A stretch of DNA of 64,000 bases from Rhodospirillales bacterium (lineage in GTDB: Bacteria; Pseudomonadota; Alphaproteobacteria; Acetobacterales; Acetobacteraceae). Where the stretch lies: the NCBI GenBank assembly GCA_025352565.1, contig JANXTF010000010.1:32750-96749 (forward strand), given 5' to 3'. This document shows positions 34,472 to 43,313 of this stretch, piece by piece. Both the position numbers and the translations under genes were made by a program. Position 1 is the first letter of the stretch. Every line of letters starts with the position of its first letter. The notes under the pieces were generated by a model. The model searched no databases, was not told the DNA's origin, and saw only the letters and a program-made list of their open reading frames with translations.

Positions 34472-35581
34472 ATGCCGCCTGCCGCCGCGCCGGTTCCGCT
34501 GGTGCGCTTCAGCCATGTGCGCAAGAGCTTCGACGGGGGACAGCCGGTGGTACGCGATCTCGACCTGGACGTCGCCAAGGGTGAGTTCGTAACGCTGCTG
34601 GGTCCGTCCGGTTCCGGAAAGACGACAGCGCTGATGATGCTCGCGGGCTTCGAGCGGCCGGACGCGGGAGCGATTCTTTTGGAAGGCCGCGACATCTCGC
34701 GCACGCCGCCGCATCGCCGCGATATCGGCGTGGTGTTCCAGAGCTTCGCGCTGTTCCCGCATCTGAGCGTGGCCGAGAACGTGGCCTTCGCGCTGCGCGT
34801 GCGCGGCGTGGCCCGCGCCGAGCAGCGCGGCCGCGTGGCCCGCGCGCTGGAGATGGTGCGCCTGGAGGGCCTGGACGCCCGGATGCCGGCGCAGCTTTCC
34901 GGCGGCCAGCAGCAGCGCGTCGCGCTGGCCCGCGCGCTGGTGTTCGGACCGCGTCTGGTGCTGATGGACGAGCCGCTGGGCGCGCTGGACCGGCAATTGC
35001 GGGAGGAATTGCAGTTGGAAATCCGCGACCTGCACCGCAGGCTGGGTGTTACCATCGTGTATGTGACGCATGATCAGGCGGAGGCGCTGACCATGTCGGA
35101 CCGGATCGCGGTGTTCGCCGGCGGCGTGGTGTGCCAGGTCGGCACGCCGGCTGCGCTGTACGACGCGCCCAGGAACGCTTTCGTCGCGCGCTTCGTGGGC
35201 GAGAGCAACCGGCTCGCCGGCACGCTCGAAGGGGTCGAGGACGGCTGCGCCCGGATGCGCCTGGATGGCGGGTTGCTGATCGAGGGCGTGCTGGCCGAGG
35301 ACATGGCTCCTGGCGCGCGCTGCGTGATGTCGGTGCGCCCGGAGCGCATCGCCGCGGCGCCGGACCTCGCGGGGGAACGCGACCTGCTGACCGCGACGCT
35401 GACCGAGGTCGTTTTCCTGGGCGACCACGCGCGGCTGCGGTTCGCCCTGGGCGGCACGGAGATTGTGGTAAAGCGGCCGGCGGGCGCGGGTTTGGGCGGG
35501 TTCGTCCCCGGCCAAACGGCCGCCCTGGCATGGCAGGCGGAGCATGGTCGGATTTTTCTTCCTGAAGCGGTCGTGCAATGA
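34472..35581 (+). CDS. ABC transporter ATP-binding protein, PotA-like
   Basis: 369 residues. Walker A GPSGSGKTT, Q-loop VFQSFALFPHLSV, signature LSGGQQQR, Walker B LVLMDEPLGALD, and His in YVTHDQAEALTMSDRI are intact; the C-terminal TOBE domain covers ~245-360. It resembles polyamine/Fe-type importer ATPases. AAAGGAG lies ahead of the ATG. A PotD-like binding protein follows, but no permease genes are in either direction, so its membrane partner must be elsewhere. Confidence 0.88.
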   Translation: MPPAAAPVPLVRFSHVRKSFDGGQPVVRDLDLDVAKGEFVTLLGPSGSGKTTALMMLAGFERPDAGAILLEGRDISRTPPHRRDIGVVFQSFALFPHLSVAENVAFALRVRGVARAEQRGRVARALEMVRLEGLDARMPAQLSGGQQQRVALARALVFGPRLVLMDEPLGALDRQLREELQLEIRDLHRRLGVTIVYVTHDQAEALTMSDRIAVFAGGVVCQVGTPAALYDAPRNAFVARFVGESNRLAGTLEGVEDGCARMRLDGGLLIEGVLAEDMAPGARCVMSVRPERIAAAPDLAGERDLLTATLTEVVFLGDHARLRFALGGTEIVVKRPAGAGLGGFVPGQTAALAWQAEHGRIFLPEAVVQ

Positions 35582-35693
35582 AGTGGAGTTTCCTTCCGCG
35601 CGTTGCCGCCCCGCACGGGACAGGACTAGTTTGCGCCATCCGTTGCCTGTCCATGGGCATCAGTTGTTGGGACCTGGCGCCATTCCGCTTCGC

Positions 35694-36746
35694 ATGATCC
35701 GCCGGTCCGCTCCGGTTCGCTGGCTGAAACTCGGTTGCCTCGCCGCGATGGTGTCGTGCGGCCCCGCGGCGGCGCGCGACCTGACGGTGGCGCTCCGGCC
35801 GGATATCGGCGCGTTCGCACGCGCGGGCCTCGTCGAAACGTTCGTCACGCCGTTCGCCGCCGCCAGCGGCATCAAGATCGAAATCGTCGACCGCGGCCGC
35901 GACCTCGCGCGTGACGAGCCGGCCAGTTGGGACGTGGTGCAGTTGAACGGCGCCGAGCTTCTCACCGCCTGTGCCCAAGGCGGCCTGGAGAAGCTGGACT
36001 GGACCGCCATCGGCGGGCGGGACCGGCTGCCGCCGCGCGCGGCCAGCGATTGCGGGGCTGGCGCGTTCCTGACCTCCATCGTGCTCGCCTGGGACCGCGA
36101 CAAGTTCCAGGCGACCCCGACCTGGGCGGATTTCGGCGACATCGCCAAAAACCCCGGCAAACGCGGCCTGCGGCGCGGCGTGGTCGGCACGCTCGAGATC
36201 GCGCTGCTGGCCGATGGGGTCGCCCCCGCCGACATTTATGGCACGCTGCGCGGCACTGACGGCGTGGAGCGGGCGTTCCGCAAGCTCGACCAGTTGCGGC
36301 CCTATCTGGTGTTCTGGACGCGCGAGGGGCCGAAGCCGGTCGATGCCACCGCGATCCTCGGCTCCGGCGAGGTGCTGATGACCAGTGCGTCGGCCGAGCG
36401 CGTGGTGGAGGCGAACCGTGTCCAGGGCCGCAATTTCGGCCTTCAATTCGCGGGCGGTCTGAGCGAGATCGAGAGCTGGGCCATCGTCAAGGGCAGCCCC
36501 AACCTGCCGGATGCTTACAAATTCCTGGCCGCCGCCGGCGATCCGAAGGTCCAGGCCCGGCTGATGAACGCGGTGGCATTCGGCGGGGCGGCCAAAGGTG
36601 CCGCCGAAGGTTTGCCGCCGGATGTGCTGGCGATCGACCCGGCGGCGCCAGCCAATCTCGCCGCCGCCCTGCCGCTCGACGCCGCCTTCTGGCGCGACAA
36701 TTACGACAAGCTGAGCGTGCGTTTCGAAGCGTGGCTGGCGCGCTGA
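35694..36746 (+). CDS. Periplasmic substrate-binding protein, PotD/spermidine-putrescine-like
   Basis: 350 residues. A signal peptide is visible (WLKLGCLAAMVSCGPAAA, then RDLTVALRPD). The mature part has the two-lobe pattern of the PotD/F group: ETFVTPFAAASGIKIEIVD, WDVVQLNGAELLTA, TSIVLAWDRDKF, TWADFGDI and AWLAR at the end. GLQFAGGLSEIESWAIVKG corresponds to the ligand-binding cleft segment. The start at 35694 is set by the signal peptide; no clear Shine-Dalgarno. Ligand unknown. Confidence 0.8.
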   Translation: MIRRSAPVRWLKLGCLAAMVSCGPAAARDLTVALRPDIGAFARAGLVETFVTPFAAASGIKIEIVDRGRDLARDEPASWDVVQLNGAELLTACAQGGLEKLDWTAIGGRDRLPPRAASDCGAGAFLTSIVLAWDRDKFQATPTWADFGDIAKNPGKRGLRRGVVGTLEIALLADGVAPADIYGTLRGTDGVERAFRKLDQLRPYLVFWTREGPKPVDATAILGSGEVLMTSASAERVVEANRVQGRNFGLQFAGGLSEIESWAIVKGSPNLPDAYKFLAAAGDPKVQARLMNAVAFGGAAKGAAEGLPPDVLAIDPAAPANLAAALPLDAAFWRDNYDKLSVRFEAWLAR

Positions 36747-36761
36747 CGCACGAGCCGGGAC

Positions 36762-36807
36762 GCGCGAGCCGGTCAGCCGCCAAGGCGCGAGCCGGTCAGC
36801 CGCCAAG
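36762..36807. repeat. 23-bp perfect tandem duplication at the end of the RluA-family gene
   Basis: Units 36762-36784 and 36785-36807 are identical. The second contains the stop codon and last codons of the minus-strand pseudouridine synthase gene (stop 36796), the first duplicates that sequence beyond the stop. It lies between the convergent ends of the PotD-like and RluA-family genes. Confidence 0.85.
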
Positions 36808-37431
36808 GCGCGCGATGGCGTCCCGCATGTGCGCCGGCACCGGTGCGGTGGCCGTGAGTTCGGGCACCACGGGCAGGCGGATGGCGCGGGCCAGCAGCAT
36901 CAGGCGGCCCACGCCGTCGCCATAGACCGGGTCGCCCATGATCGGGCAGCCGAGCTGGGCGCAATGAACCCGGATCTGGTGGGTGCGCCCGGTGCGGGGC
37001 CGCAATTCGAGCCAGCTGGTCGAGCCGTCGCTGCCGCGCAGATGCCATTCGGTGACGGCATCCTGCCCATTGGGCGCGACGGTCATGCGCCACCCATCGG
37101 GCGCCGTGCGCTTCAGCAGCTTGGCCGTCACAACGCCCGAATCAGCTTCCGGCCGGCCGCGCACCACCGCCCAGTAGGTCTTCTCCACACGGGCGGACGC
37201 GAACGCCGCCTGAGCTTCCAGCAGGGGCGTCTTGCGCAGCGCGACCACCAGGCACCCGGCCGTGTCCGCGTCGAGCCGATGCGACAGCCACGGCCCGTCG
37301 CGGCGGCGGGACAGGGTTGGGAAGCAATCCTCCATGCTGACGCCGCCGCGCGGCCCGGCATGGACCGGGATGCCCGCCGGCTTGTTCAGCACCACATAAC
37401 GGGAATCCTGGAACAGGATGTCGGGGACCAT
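36796..37431 (-). CDS. RluA-family pseudouridine synthase
   Basis: 211 residues, a short single-domain RluA-type enzyme that converts uridine to pseudouridine in rRNA or tRNA. Motifs: VLNKPAGIPVHAGP, the catalytic Asp in SHRLDADTAGCLVVA, KTYWAVVRG and RTGRTHQIRVHCAQLGCPI. It has no S4 domain, so it is like RluA/RluE-size enzymes; target unknown. Divergent from hisB. Confidence 0.88.
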   Translation of the reverse strand: MVPDILFQDSRYVVLNKPAGIPVHAGPRGGVSMEDCFPTLSRRRDGPWLSHRLDADTAGCLVVALRKTPLLEAQAAFASARVEKTYWAVVRGRPEADSGVVTAKLLKRTAPDGWRMTVAPNGQDAVTEWHLRGSDGSTSWLELRPRTGRTHQIRVHCAQLGCPIMGDPVYGDGVGRLMLLARAIRLPVVPELTATAPVPAHMRDAIARLGG

Positions 37432-37447
37432 GGGCTGACCCTACAGG

Positions 37448-37478
37448 TTGACGCCCGATCTCGCGCCCCAACGATAAA
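37448..37478 (+). promoter_or_regulatory. Weak candidate promoter of the his operon
   Basis: TTGACG (37448-37453) and GATAAA (37473-37478) are 19 bases apart, 22 bases before the hisB ATG. The -35 is 5/6 and the -10 is 4/6 matches to the sigma-70 consensus with wide spacing. It is the only AT-richer stretch in the divergent gap. Confidence 0.3.
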
Positions 37479-37499
37479 TCCGCTAACCTTGCGCCCATC

Positions 37500-38090
37500 A
37501 TGACCCGCATTGCCACACTGACGCGCACCACCTCCGAGACCGACATTCGCCTCGAGCTGAACCTCGACGGCACCGGCCGTGCCGAGATCGCGACCGGGAT
37601 CGGGTTCCTCGACCACATGCTGACCGCGCTCGCCCGCCACGCCCTGTTCGACCTCACGGTCGCGGCCAAGGGCGACCTGCACATTGATTTCCACCACACC
37701 ACGGAGGATGTCGGCATCGTGCTCGGCACCGCCATCGCCCGCGCGCTGGGCGACAAGCGCGGCATCCGGCGGTTCGGCCATGCGCTGGTGCCGATGGACG
37801 AGGCGTTGGCCGAGGCCGCCCTCGACATCTCCGGCCGCCCGTTCCTCGCCTTCACCGTGAATTTCGAGCGGGCGAAGGTGGGCGAGATGGATACCGAGCT
37901 GTTCGAGGAATTCTTCCGGGCGCTGGCCACCAACGCGCTCATGACCCTGCATGTGACTCAGAAGGCGGGGCACAACGCGCACCATGTCGCCGAGGCCTGC
38001 TTCAAGGCCGTGGCGCGGGCGCTGCGCGCCGCCGTCGCGCTTGACCCGCGCATCGGCGACGCGATCCCGTCCACCAAGGGTTCGCTGTGA
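37500..38090 (+). CDS. hisB: Imidazoleglycerol-phosphate dehydratase
   Basis: 196 residues, the single-function form. Manganese-binding HH motifs are intact: [33 protein letters not shown]. First gene of the his operon; hisH follows after 37 bases. Confidence 0.97.
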   Translation: MTRIATLTRTTSETDIRLELNLDGTGRAEIATGIGFLDHMLTALARHALFDLTVAAKGDLHIDFHHTTEDVGIVLGTAIARALGDKRGIRRFGHALVPMDEALAEAALDISGRPFLAFTVNFERAKVGEMDTELFEEFFRALATNALMTLHVTQKAGHNAHHVAEACFKAVARALRAAVALDPRIGDAIPSTKGSL

Positions 38091-38127
38091 ACGTCGCGGT
38101 CCCGCGCCCAATCCGGGCCGCGTTGCG

Positions 38128-38763
38128 ATGAAGATCGCGGTCGTCGACTACAACAGCGGCAACCTCGCCTCGGCCGCCCGGGCGCTGGCGCTCGCGGCCG
38201 AGCGGGAAGGCATCGCGGCCACGGTCGCGGTCACCGCCGACCCGGCGGAGATCGCGCGGGCCGACCGCATCGTGCTGCCGGGGCAGGGCGCATTCGCCGA
38301 TTGCGCCCACGGGCTGGCTTCCGTCCCCGGCCTGCGCCAATCCGTGATCGACGCGACCGAGAGGGGCGTGCCGTTCCTCGGCATCTGCGTCGGCATGCAG
38401 CTGATGGCGGCGCGGGGACTGGAACACGAGATCACCGAGGGCTTCGGCTGGATCGCGGGCGAGATCGCGGCCATGGAGCGGCCCGCTGAATACCGCATGC
38501 CGCAGATGGGCTGGAACGAACTTGTTGTCTCCCGCGCGCATCCCATGGTCGACGGCCTCGCTCCCGGCGACCATGCCTATTTCGTTCACAGCTACGCACT
38601 GGCCGGCGCCGCCCCCGCCGAGGTGCTGGCAACCACCGATTACGGCGGCGACGTGGTCGCCATGGTCGTGGCCGGCAACCGCGCCGGCACCCAGTTCCAT
38701 GTCGAGAAAAGCCAGGACGTCGGCATCCGCATCCTGCGCAACTTCCTGCGCTGGACGCCATGA
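38128..38763 (+). CDS. hisH: Imidazole glycerol phosphate synthase, glutaminase subunit
   Basis: 211 residues. Provides ammonia to HisF. The nucleophile elbow is [10 protein letters not shown] with the Cys. The catalytic His and Glu are in [10 protein letters not shown], where the usual Pro of HPE is Val; His and Glu are kept, so activity is expected. A 4-base ATGA overlap joins it to the acetyltransferase gene. Confidence 0.95.
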   Translation: MKIAVVDYNSGNLASAARALALAAEREGIAATVAVTADPAEIARADRIVLPGQGAFADCAHGLASVPGLRQSVIDATERGVPFLGICVGMQLMAARGLEHEITEGFGWIAGEIAAMERPAEYRMPQMGWNELVVSRAHPMVDGLAPGDHAYFVHSYALAGAAPAEVLATTDYGGDVVAMVVAGNRAGTQFHVEKSQDVGIRILRNFLRWTP

Positions 38764-39326
38764 CGCCGGAGGGGGCCGATCCGCTCAGCCAGAGCCGGGT
38801 GTCGGTGGAGCGCGTCTCGTCGCTCGACGCGGACGACCTCAAGGCGATCTGCGAGGCCGCCGACCACGCCATCCTCGACGGCGGCGGCTTCGGCTGGGTG
38901 GCCCCGCCGGGGCGCGTGGCGCTGGAACGCTACTTCAAGGGCGTGCTGCTGGTGCCCGAGCGCGAGCTGTTCGTCTGCCGGCTCGACCGGGTGGTGGTGG
39001 GCTCGGCGCAGCTGGTCCGGCCGCCGCGCAACAACGAGGCCCAGGCCTTCGCCGCGCAGATGATGCACGCCTTCGTCGCTCCCTACGCGCGCGGCCACGG
39101 GCTGGCGCACGCACTCACCTTGCGGGTGGAGGACGGGGCGCGGACGCTGGGCTACCACGTGCTGAACCTCGACGTGCGCGAAACCCAGCAGCCGGCGATC
39201 GCGCTGTACGAGTCGCTCGGCTACATACGCTGGGGCGTCCATCCGGCCTATGCCCGCGTCGGCGGCCGGACCATCCGGGGCATCCATTACTACAAGCTGC
39301 TGCAACCCGGAGGACGGATCGGCTGA
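38760..39326 (+). CDS. GNAT-family N-acetyltransferase inside the his operon
   Basis: 188 residues. Acetyl-CoA site [20 protein letters not shown] (R-G-x-G-x-A) and the family pattern [21 protein letters not shown] are clear. It overlaps hisH by ATGA and hisA by TGATG, so it is translated with the his genes. It is not part of the histidine pathway; the substrate is unknown. Confidence 0.88.
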   Translation: MTPEGADPLSQSRVSVERVSSLDADDLKAICEAADHAILDGGGFGWVAPPGRVALERYFKGVLLVPERELFVCRLDRVVVGSAQLVRPPRNNEAQAFAAQMMHAFVAPYARGHGLAHALTLRVEDGARTLGYHVLNLDVRETQQPAIALYESLGYIRWGVHPAYARVGGRTIRGIHYYKLLQPGGRIG

Positions 39327-40066
39327 TGCCCGCATTGACCCTGTATCCCGCGATCGACCTGAAGGATGGCGCCTGCGTGCGCCTGCGGCGCGGCGAGATG
39401 GACCAGGCGACGGTCTATTCCGACGACCCCGGCGCCCAGGCGCGCGCCTGGCAGGATGCCGGCTGCGCCTGGCTGCATGTGGTGGATCTGAACGGCGCGT
39501 TCGCCGGCCGCCCGGTGAATGGCGCCGCCGTCGCCGCGATCCTCGCCGCCGTCCGCGTGCCGGTTCAACTGGGCGGCGGCATCCGCGACATGGCGGGCAT
39601 CGAGGCGTGGCTTTCGGCGGGAATCGCCCGCGTGATCCTGGGCAGCGCGGCGGCCAAGAACCCCGAACTGGTGCGCGAGGCCTGCCGCGCGCATCCCGGC
39701 CGCATCGCGGTGGGCATCGACGCGCGGGACGGGTTCGTCGCCACCGAAGGCTGGGCCGAGACCACCACCCTGTCGGCCACCGAACTCGCGGCGCGCTTCG
39801 ACGATGCCGGGGTCAGCGCCATCATCTTCACCGATATCGGCCGCGACGGGATGCTGTCCGGCCTCAACCTCGAACGCACCGCATCGCTCGCCGACGGCAC
39901 CCTGATCCCCGTCATCGCCTCGGGCGGCGTCGGCAGCCTCGGCGACCTGCGCGCCTTGAGGCGCACCGCCGCCGCCTCTCCCGGGATCGTCGGGGTGATC
40001 GTCGGCCGCGCGCTGTACGACGGTCGCGTCGATCCGGCCGAGGCGCTGACGCTGCTGGCCGAGTGA
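39326..40066 (+). CDS. hisA: ProFAR isomerase
   Basis: 246 residues, (beta-alpha)8 barrel. Catalytic Asp in [15 protein letters not shown] and the second Asp in [10 protein letters not shown]; phosphate motifs GGGIRD and [11 protein letters not shown]. The start overlaps the acetyltransferase stop (TGATG). Confidence 0.96.
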   Translation: MPALTLYPAIDLKDGACVRLRRGEMDQATVYSDDPGAQARAWQDAGCAWLHVVDLNGAFAGRPVNGAAVAAILAAVRVPVQLGGGIRDMAGIEAWLSAGIARVILGSAAAKNPELVREACRAHPGRIAVGIDARDGFVATEGWAETTTLSATELAARFDDAGVSAIIFTDIGRDGMLSGLNLERTASLADGTLIPVIASGGVGSLGDLRALRRTAAASPGIVGVIVGRALYDGRVDPAEALTLLAE

Positions 40067-40132
40067 TCCGCCACATACGCGCTTGTGCCGACGCGCCGAA
40101 CCGCCGCAATTAGGCTGCCGGAGGATGGTGCA

Positions 40133-40912
40133 TTGCTGAAGCTTCGGGTTATCCCCTGCCTGGACGTGAAGGACGGCCGCGTCGTCAAGGGCGTGAACTT
40201 CGTCTCGCTGCGCGACGCCGGAGACCCGGTGGAGCAGGCGGCGCTGTACGACGCCGCCGGCGCCGATGAACTCACCTTTCTCGACATCACCGCCAGCCAC
40301 GAGAACCGCGACACCATCCTGGACGTGGTGTCGCGCACCGCCGCGCGCGTGTTCCTGCCGCTGACCGTGGGCGGCGGCATCCGTGCCACCGAGGACATGC
40401 GCCGTTTGCTTCTGGCGGGCGCCGACAAATGCAGCATGAACTCGGCCGCCGTCGCCCGGCCCGAACTGATCGCCGAGGCCGCGCGCAAATTCGGCAGCCA
40501 GTGCGTGGTGGTGGCGGTGGACGCAAAGCGTGTCTCGTCCGGGATCTGGCATGTGTTCACCCACGGCGGCCGCCGCGACACCGGCATGGATGCGGTCGAT
40601 TGGTGCCGCCGGGCGGCGGCACTCGGCGCCGGGGAAATCCTGCTGACCAGCATGGACCGTGACGGTACCGGCGCGGGCTTCGACCTGGAATTGCTGCGCG
40701 CCGCCTGCGCGGCCGTGCGCGTGCCGGTGATCGCCTCGGGCGGCGTTGGCACGCTCGAGCACTTTATCGAGGGCGCCCGCGCCGGCGCCACCGGGCTGCT
40801 GGCCGCCAGCGTGTTCCATTTCGGCACCTTCACCATCGCCCAGGTAAAGGCGGCGTTGCACGAGGCGGGCCTGCCGGTACGGCCCTTGCCGCGCTTGGCG
40901 GAGGCCGCCTGA
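40133..40912 (+). CDS. hisF: Imidazole glycerol phosphate synthase, cyclase subunit
   Basis: 259 residues from a TTG start preceded by GGAGG 8 bases upstream; the protein then begins [20 protein letters not shown], the normal HisF start. A GTG at 40085 would add 16 unconserved residues. Catalytic Asp residues are in CLDVKDGR and [13 protein letters not shown]; phosphate motifs GGGIRA and [10 protein letters not shown]. Ends 1 base before hisE. Confidence 0.96.
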   Translation: MLKLRVIPCLDVKDGRVVKGVNFVSLRDAGDPVEQAALYDAAGADELTFLDITASHENRDTILDVVSRTAARVFLPLTVGGGIRATEDMRRLLLAGADKCSMNSAAVARPELIAEAARKFGSQCVVVAVDAKRVSSGIWHVFTHGGRRDTGMDAVDWCRRAAALGAGEILLTSMDRDGTGAGFDLELLRAACAAVRVPVIASGGVGTLEHFIEGARAGATGLLAASVFHFGTFTIAQVKAALHEAGLPVRPLPRLAEAA

Positions 40913-40913
40913 G

Positions 40914-41435
40914 ATGGTGAAATCACTGAAGTCGGCGAAGTCGGTGAAGACCACGAAGTCGGTAAAGACCTCCAAGCCGGTGAAGACCACCAAGCCGGTG
41001 AAGACCACGAAGTCGGTCAAGGCGACCAAGGCCACGGCCGTGCGCAAGCCGCCCCCGCCGATCGCGCTCGGCGCCTCGCCGACCGTGCTGGATCGGCTGT
41101 GGACGGTGGTGGAAAGCCGCCGCGGTGCGAACCCGGCCCTGAGCCATTCCGCCCGCCTGCTGTCGCGGGGCACCGCCAAGATCGCGCAGAAATTCGGCGA
41201 GGAGGCGGTCGAATGCCTCATCGAGGCCGTTGCCGGCCGTCCCGAGGCGCTGGTCGCCGAGAGTGCGGACGTGCTGTACCATCTGCTGGTGCTGTGGGTG
41301 GACGCGGGCATCCGGCCGGATCAGGTCTGGACCGAGTTGCAGCGCCGCGAGGGTGTCAGCGGAATCGCCGAGAAGGCCAGCCGCGCCCGCAGGCTGCCGA
41401 GTCTGCTCGGACTGCGCACCACCAAGATACCGTAA
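40914..41435 (+). CDS. hisE: Phosphoribosyl-ATP pyrophosphatase with Lys-rich N-terminal repeat extension
   Basis: 173 residues, about 60 more than usual. The catalytic MazG-like helical domain starts near residue 55 ([52 protein letters not shown]) with the metal-binding Glu residues in EEAVE and ESADV. Residues 3-45 are a repeat of [12 protein letters not shown] with no family equivalent. Internal in-frame starts near the domain exist (for example GTG for Val58), so the extension might not always be made. Confidence 0.92.
   Translation: MVKSLKSAKSVKTTKSVKTSKPVKTTKPVKTTKSVKATKATAVRKPPPPIALGASPTVLDRLWTVVESRRGANPALSHSARLLSRGTAKIAQKFGEEAVECLIEAVAGRPEALVAESADVLYHLLVLWVDAGIRPDQVWTELQRREGVSGIAEKASRARRLPSLLGLRTTKIP
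40938..41027 (+). repeat. 18-bp tandem repeat, 5 copies, in hisE
   Basis: Codons 9-38 of hisE form five hexapeptides: [30 protein letters not shown]. Units differ mostly at third codon positions, so it is older than a perfect duplication but clearly tandem. Confidence 0.88.
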
Positions 41436-41449
41436 GCGGAGAAGCGACG

Positions 41450-41827
41450 ATGCCGGTAAAGGGCCTCGGCCTCTATGACGACCAGAATGTTTTCGCCAGG
41501 ATTCTGCGGGGCGAGATCCCGAGCCGGCGCGTGTTCGAGGACGAATGGGCGATCGCCTTCCATGACATCGCGCCCCAGGCGCCCGTGCATGTGCTGGTGA
41601 TCCCGCGCGGGCGCTACGTCTCACTGGCCGATTTCACCGCCGGCGCGTCCGACGCCGAGATCGCCGGCTTCTGGCGCGCGGTGGGCGCGGTCGCGCGGCA
41701 GCTGGAGCTGGAGGCGCCGGGCTACCGCGTGCTGGTGAACATGGGCGAGCACAGCGGCCAGGAAGTGCCGCATTTGCACGCCCATGTCTTTGGCGGCCGA
41801 CCTTTGGGCGTGATGCTGGCGAAGTAG
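41450..41827 (+). CDS. HIT-family nucleotide hydrolase (HinT-like)
   Basis: 125 residues. The histidine triad is VPHLHAHVFGG near the C-terminus, with FARILRGEIPSRRVFED, AFHDIAPQAPVHVLVIPR and NMGEHSGQEV typical of HinT purine-nucleoside phosphoramidases. It follows hisE by 14 bases with a GCGGAGAAG ribosome binding site, an order common in alphaproteobacteria. Confidence 0.92.
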   Translation: MPVKGLGLYDDQNVFARILRGEIPSRRVFEDEWAIAFHDIAPQAPVHVLVIPRGRYVSLADFTAGASDAEIAGFWRAVGAVARQLELEAPGYRVLVNMGEHSGQEVPHLHAHVFGGRPLGVMLAK

Positions 41828-41932
41828 CGCACGAAGAAATCTCGACCTCGGGATTGTAACGGGTGCCGCAAAGCGCCAGTATCACAACGGCGCATCGCTT
41901 GATGATCTCGCGGGCTCCAGATGGAGCGACCG

Positions 41933-42064
41933 ATGGCAAAGGGACAAAAGCGCAGCACGCGCGAGGCGAAGAAGCCGAAAGCCACGAAGCTCGCGGTGGT
42001 GTCACCATCGTCGCTCGTTGCCCGGCCTGCCAAGCCGCTGCCGGCAAAGGGCACGGGTAAGTGA
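41933..42064 (+). CDS. Small basic protein, 43 residues
   Basis: Begins MAKGQKRSTREAKKPKATK and continues with an Ala/Pro/Lys-rich tail (LVARPAKPLPAKG). GGAGCG lies 7 bases upstream. Short Lys-rich proteins starting MAKGQKR(S/N)xREAKKPK are common in alphaproteobacteria, which supports a real gene although it is very short. Function unknown; possibly nucleic-acid binding by charge. Confidence 0.65.
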   Translation: MAKGQKRSTREAKKPKATKLAVVSPSSLVARPAKPLPAKGTGK

Positions 42065-42089
42065 TCTTCCGGCCCACGACCTTGAAGCG

Positions 42090-42413
42090 ATGACACGGGC
42101 GGCAGGCCTGGGGTTGACTGCCGAGCCCAGCTCCATCCAGTTCGAGGTGCGTGACGGCATCCGCCGCGTCACGTGTACCGTCTCCGAGGAGGCGCTGGAT
42201 GCCGTTTCCGGCCTCGCGGGTCCGTCCAGCACGGCCTTGCGCCGGCGTTCGTTCGACCGGTTTCGCGGGCTGATCGATGCGGCCGCCAAGCTGAAGCTCA
42301 AGACTCTGGCGCCGGGCTGGGTCGGCCCTTTAATGCTGAGCAGCGGCGATCTTCGATCCGTGCCCCCGGTGAGCGGAGTGCCGGCGTTCGGCAGTTCGCC
42401 ACGCGGCGGCTGA
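42090..42413 (+). CDS. DUF1488-like small protein
   Basis: 107 residues from MTRAAGLGLTAEPSSIQFEV. The core (FEVRDGIRRVTCTVSEEAL, FDRFRGLIDAAAKLKLK) resembles the DUF1488 pattern of a small beta-alpha domain with a helix of the type F-x-x-x-R-x-x-I. The assignment is tentative. It lies between two small basic proteins on the same strand. Confidence 0.55.
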   Translation: MTRAAGLGLTAEPSSIQFEVRDGIRRVTCTVSEEALDAVSGLAGPSSTALRRRSFDRFRGLIDAAAKLKLKTLAPGWVGPLMLSSGDLRSVPPVSGVPAFGSSPRGG

Positions 42414-42464
42414 ACACCCAGACCGCGTCACCCCCCAGATCGCGTCACACAGGGAACACTTAGA

Positions 42465-42650
42465 ATGGTTTTCAAGATGAGTTATGGCGCGGTGCCCGCC
42501 GCCCCGCCCAAGCCCGCGGCTCCGGCACCCGCCAAAAAGGCCGCGTCGCGGGTACGCAAATCCAGCAGCCTGCAGGAAAAGGCGCAGGCGCTGTTCGAGC
42601 CGGCTTCGCCCGAGACGCGACCTGCCGGCAAGGACACGAAAGACCTCTAG
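42465..42650 (+). CDS. Small Ala/Pro/Lys-rich protein, function unknown
   Basis: 61 residues beginning MVFKMSYGAVPAAPPKPAAP and ending TRPAGKDTKDL. Mostly low complexity with basic patches (AKKAASRVRKSSSLQEKAQ). It could also start at the internal ATG 12 bases later. It precedes the aldolase gene by 16 bases. The reading frame may be real but evidence is modest. Confidence 0.45.
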   Translation: MVFKMSYGAVPAAPPKPAAPAPAKKAASRVRKSSSLQEKAQALFEPASPETRPAGKDTKDL

Positions 42651-42666
42651 GCCGCCCCGCCGAACG

Positions 42667-43299
42667 ATGCCGGCCGAGAGCGCCGCACGGGAGGCCATCT
42701 GCCGGCTGGGGCGCGGCATGTTCGCCCGCGGCCTCACCTTCGGCAGCTCCGGCAACATCTCGGTGCGGCTGGATGACGGGTGGCTGATGACGCCGACCAA
42801 TGTCGCAATGGGCGACCTCGACCCCGCCCGCCTCGCCCGCCTCGACGCGGATGGGCAGTTGATCGGTGGCGACCCGCCGACCAAGGAGGCGTTCCTGCAT
42901 CGCGTGATGTATGACGGCCGCGCCGATGCGCGCGCCGTGGTGCATCTGCATTCGACGCATTCGGTGGCCGTGTCGGTGCTGGCCGACGTGGACCCTGACG
43001 ATGTGCTGCCGGCGATCACCGCCTATTACGTGATGCGTGTGGGCCGCCTGCCGCTGGTGCCGTATTTCCCGCCGGGGGACAGCAGGCTCGCCGAGGCGGT
43101 CCGGCCCCTGGTCGGCCGCCACCACGCCGTGCTTCTCGCCAATCACGGGCCGGTCGTGGCCGGAACCTCGCTCGCGGCGGCGGCCGGCGCGATCGAGGAG
43201 TTGGAGGAAACCGCGAAGCTCCATCTCCTGCTGCGCGGCCTCCCGGTGCGGACGCTGACACCGGCGCAGGTGGCGGAATTGCGGGAGCGATTCGGGTAA
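42667..43299 (+). CDS. Class II aldolase family, OtnC-like (3-oxo-tetronate 4-phosphate decarboxylase)
   Basis: 210 residues. It shows the OtnC pattern FGSSGNISVRLDDGWLMTPT, HLHSTHSVAVSVLADVDPDD, ITAYYVMRVGRLPLVPYFPPG and LLANHGPVVAG, with metal-binding His residues in HLHSTH. OtnC enzymes decarboxylate 3-oxo-tetronate phosphates during C4 sugar-acid use. The partner dehydrogenase and kinase (OtnK) are not nearby, so this is either a stand-alone copy or a related aldolase. Start at 42667. Confidence 0.8.
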   Translation: MPAESAAREAICRLGRGMFARGLTFGSSGNISVRLDDGWLMTPTNVAMGDLDPARLARLDADGQLIGGDPPTKEAFLHRVMYDGRADARAVVHLHSTHSVAVSVLADVDPDDVLPAITAYYVMRVGRLPLVPYFPPGDSRLAEAVRPLVGRHHAVLLANHGPVVAGTSLAAAAGAIEELEETAKLHLLLRGLPVRTLTPAQVAELRERFG

Positions 43300-43313
43300 A
43301 GTCTTATTCTGTC

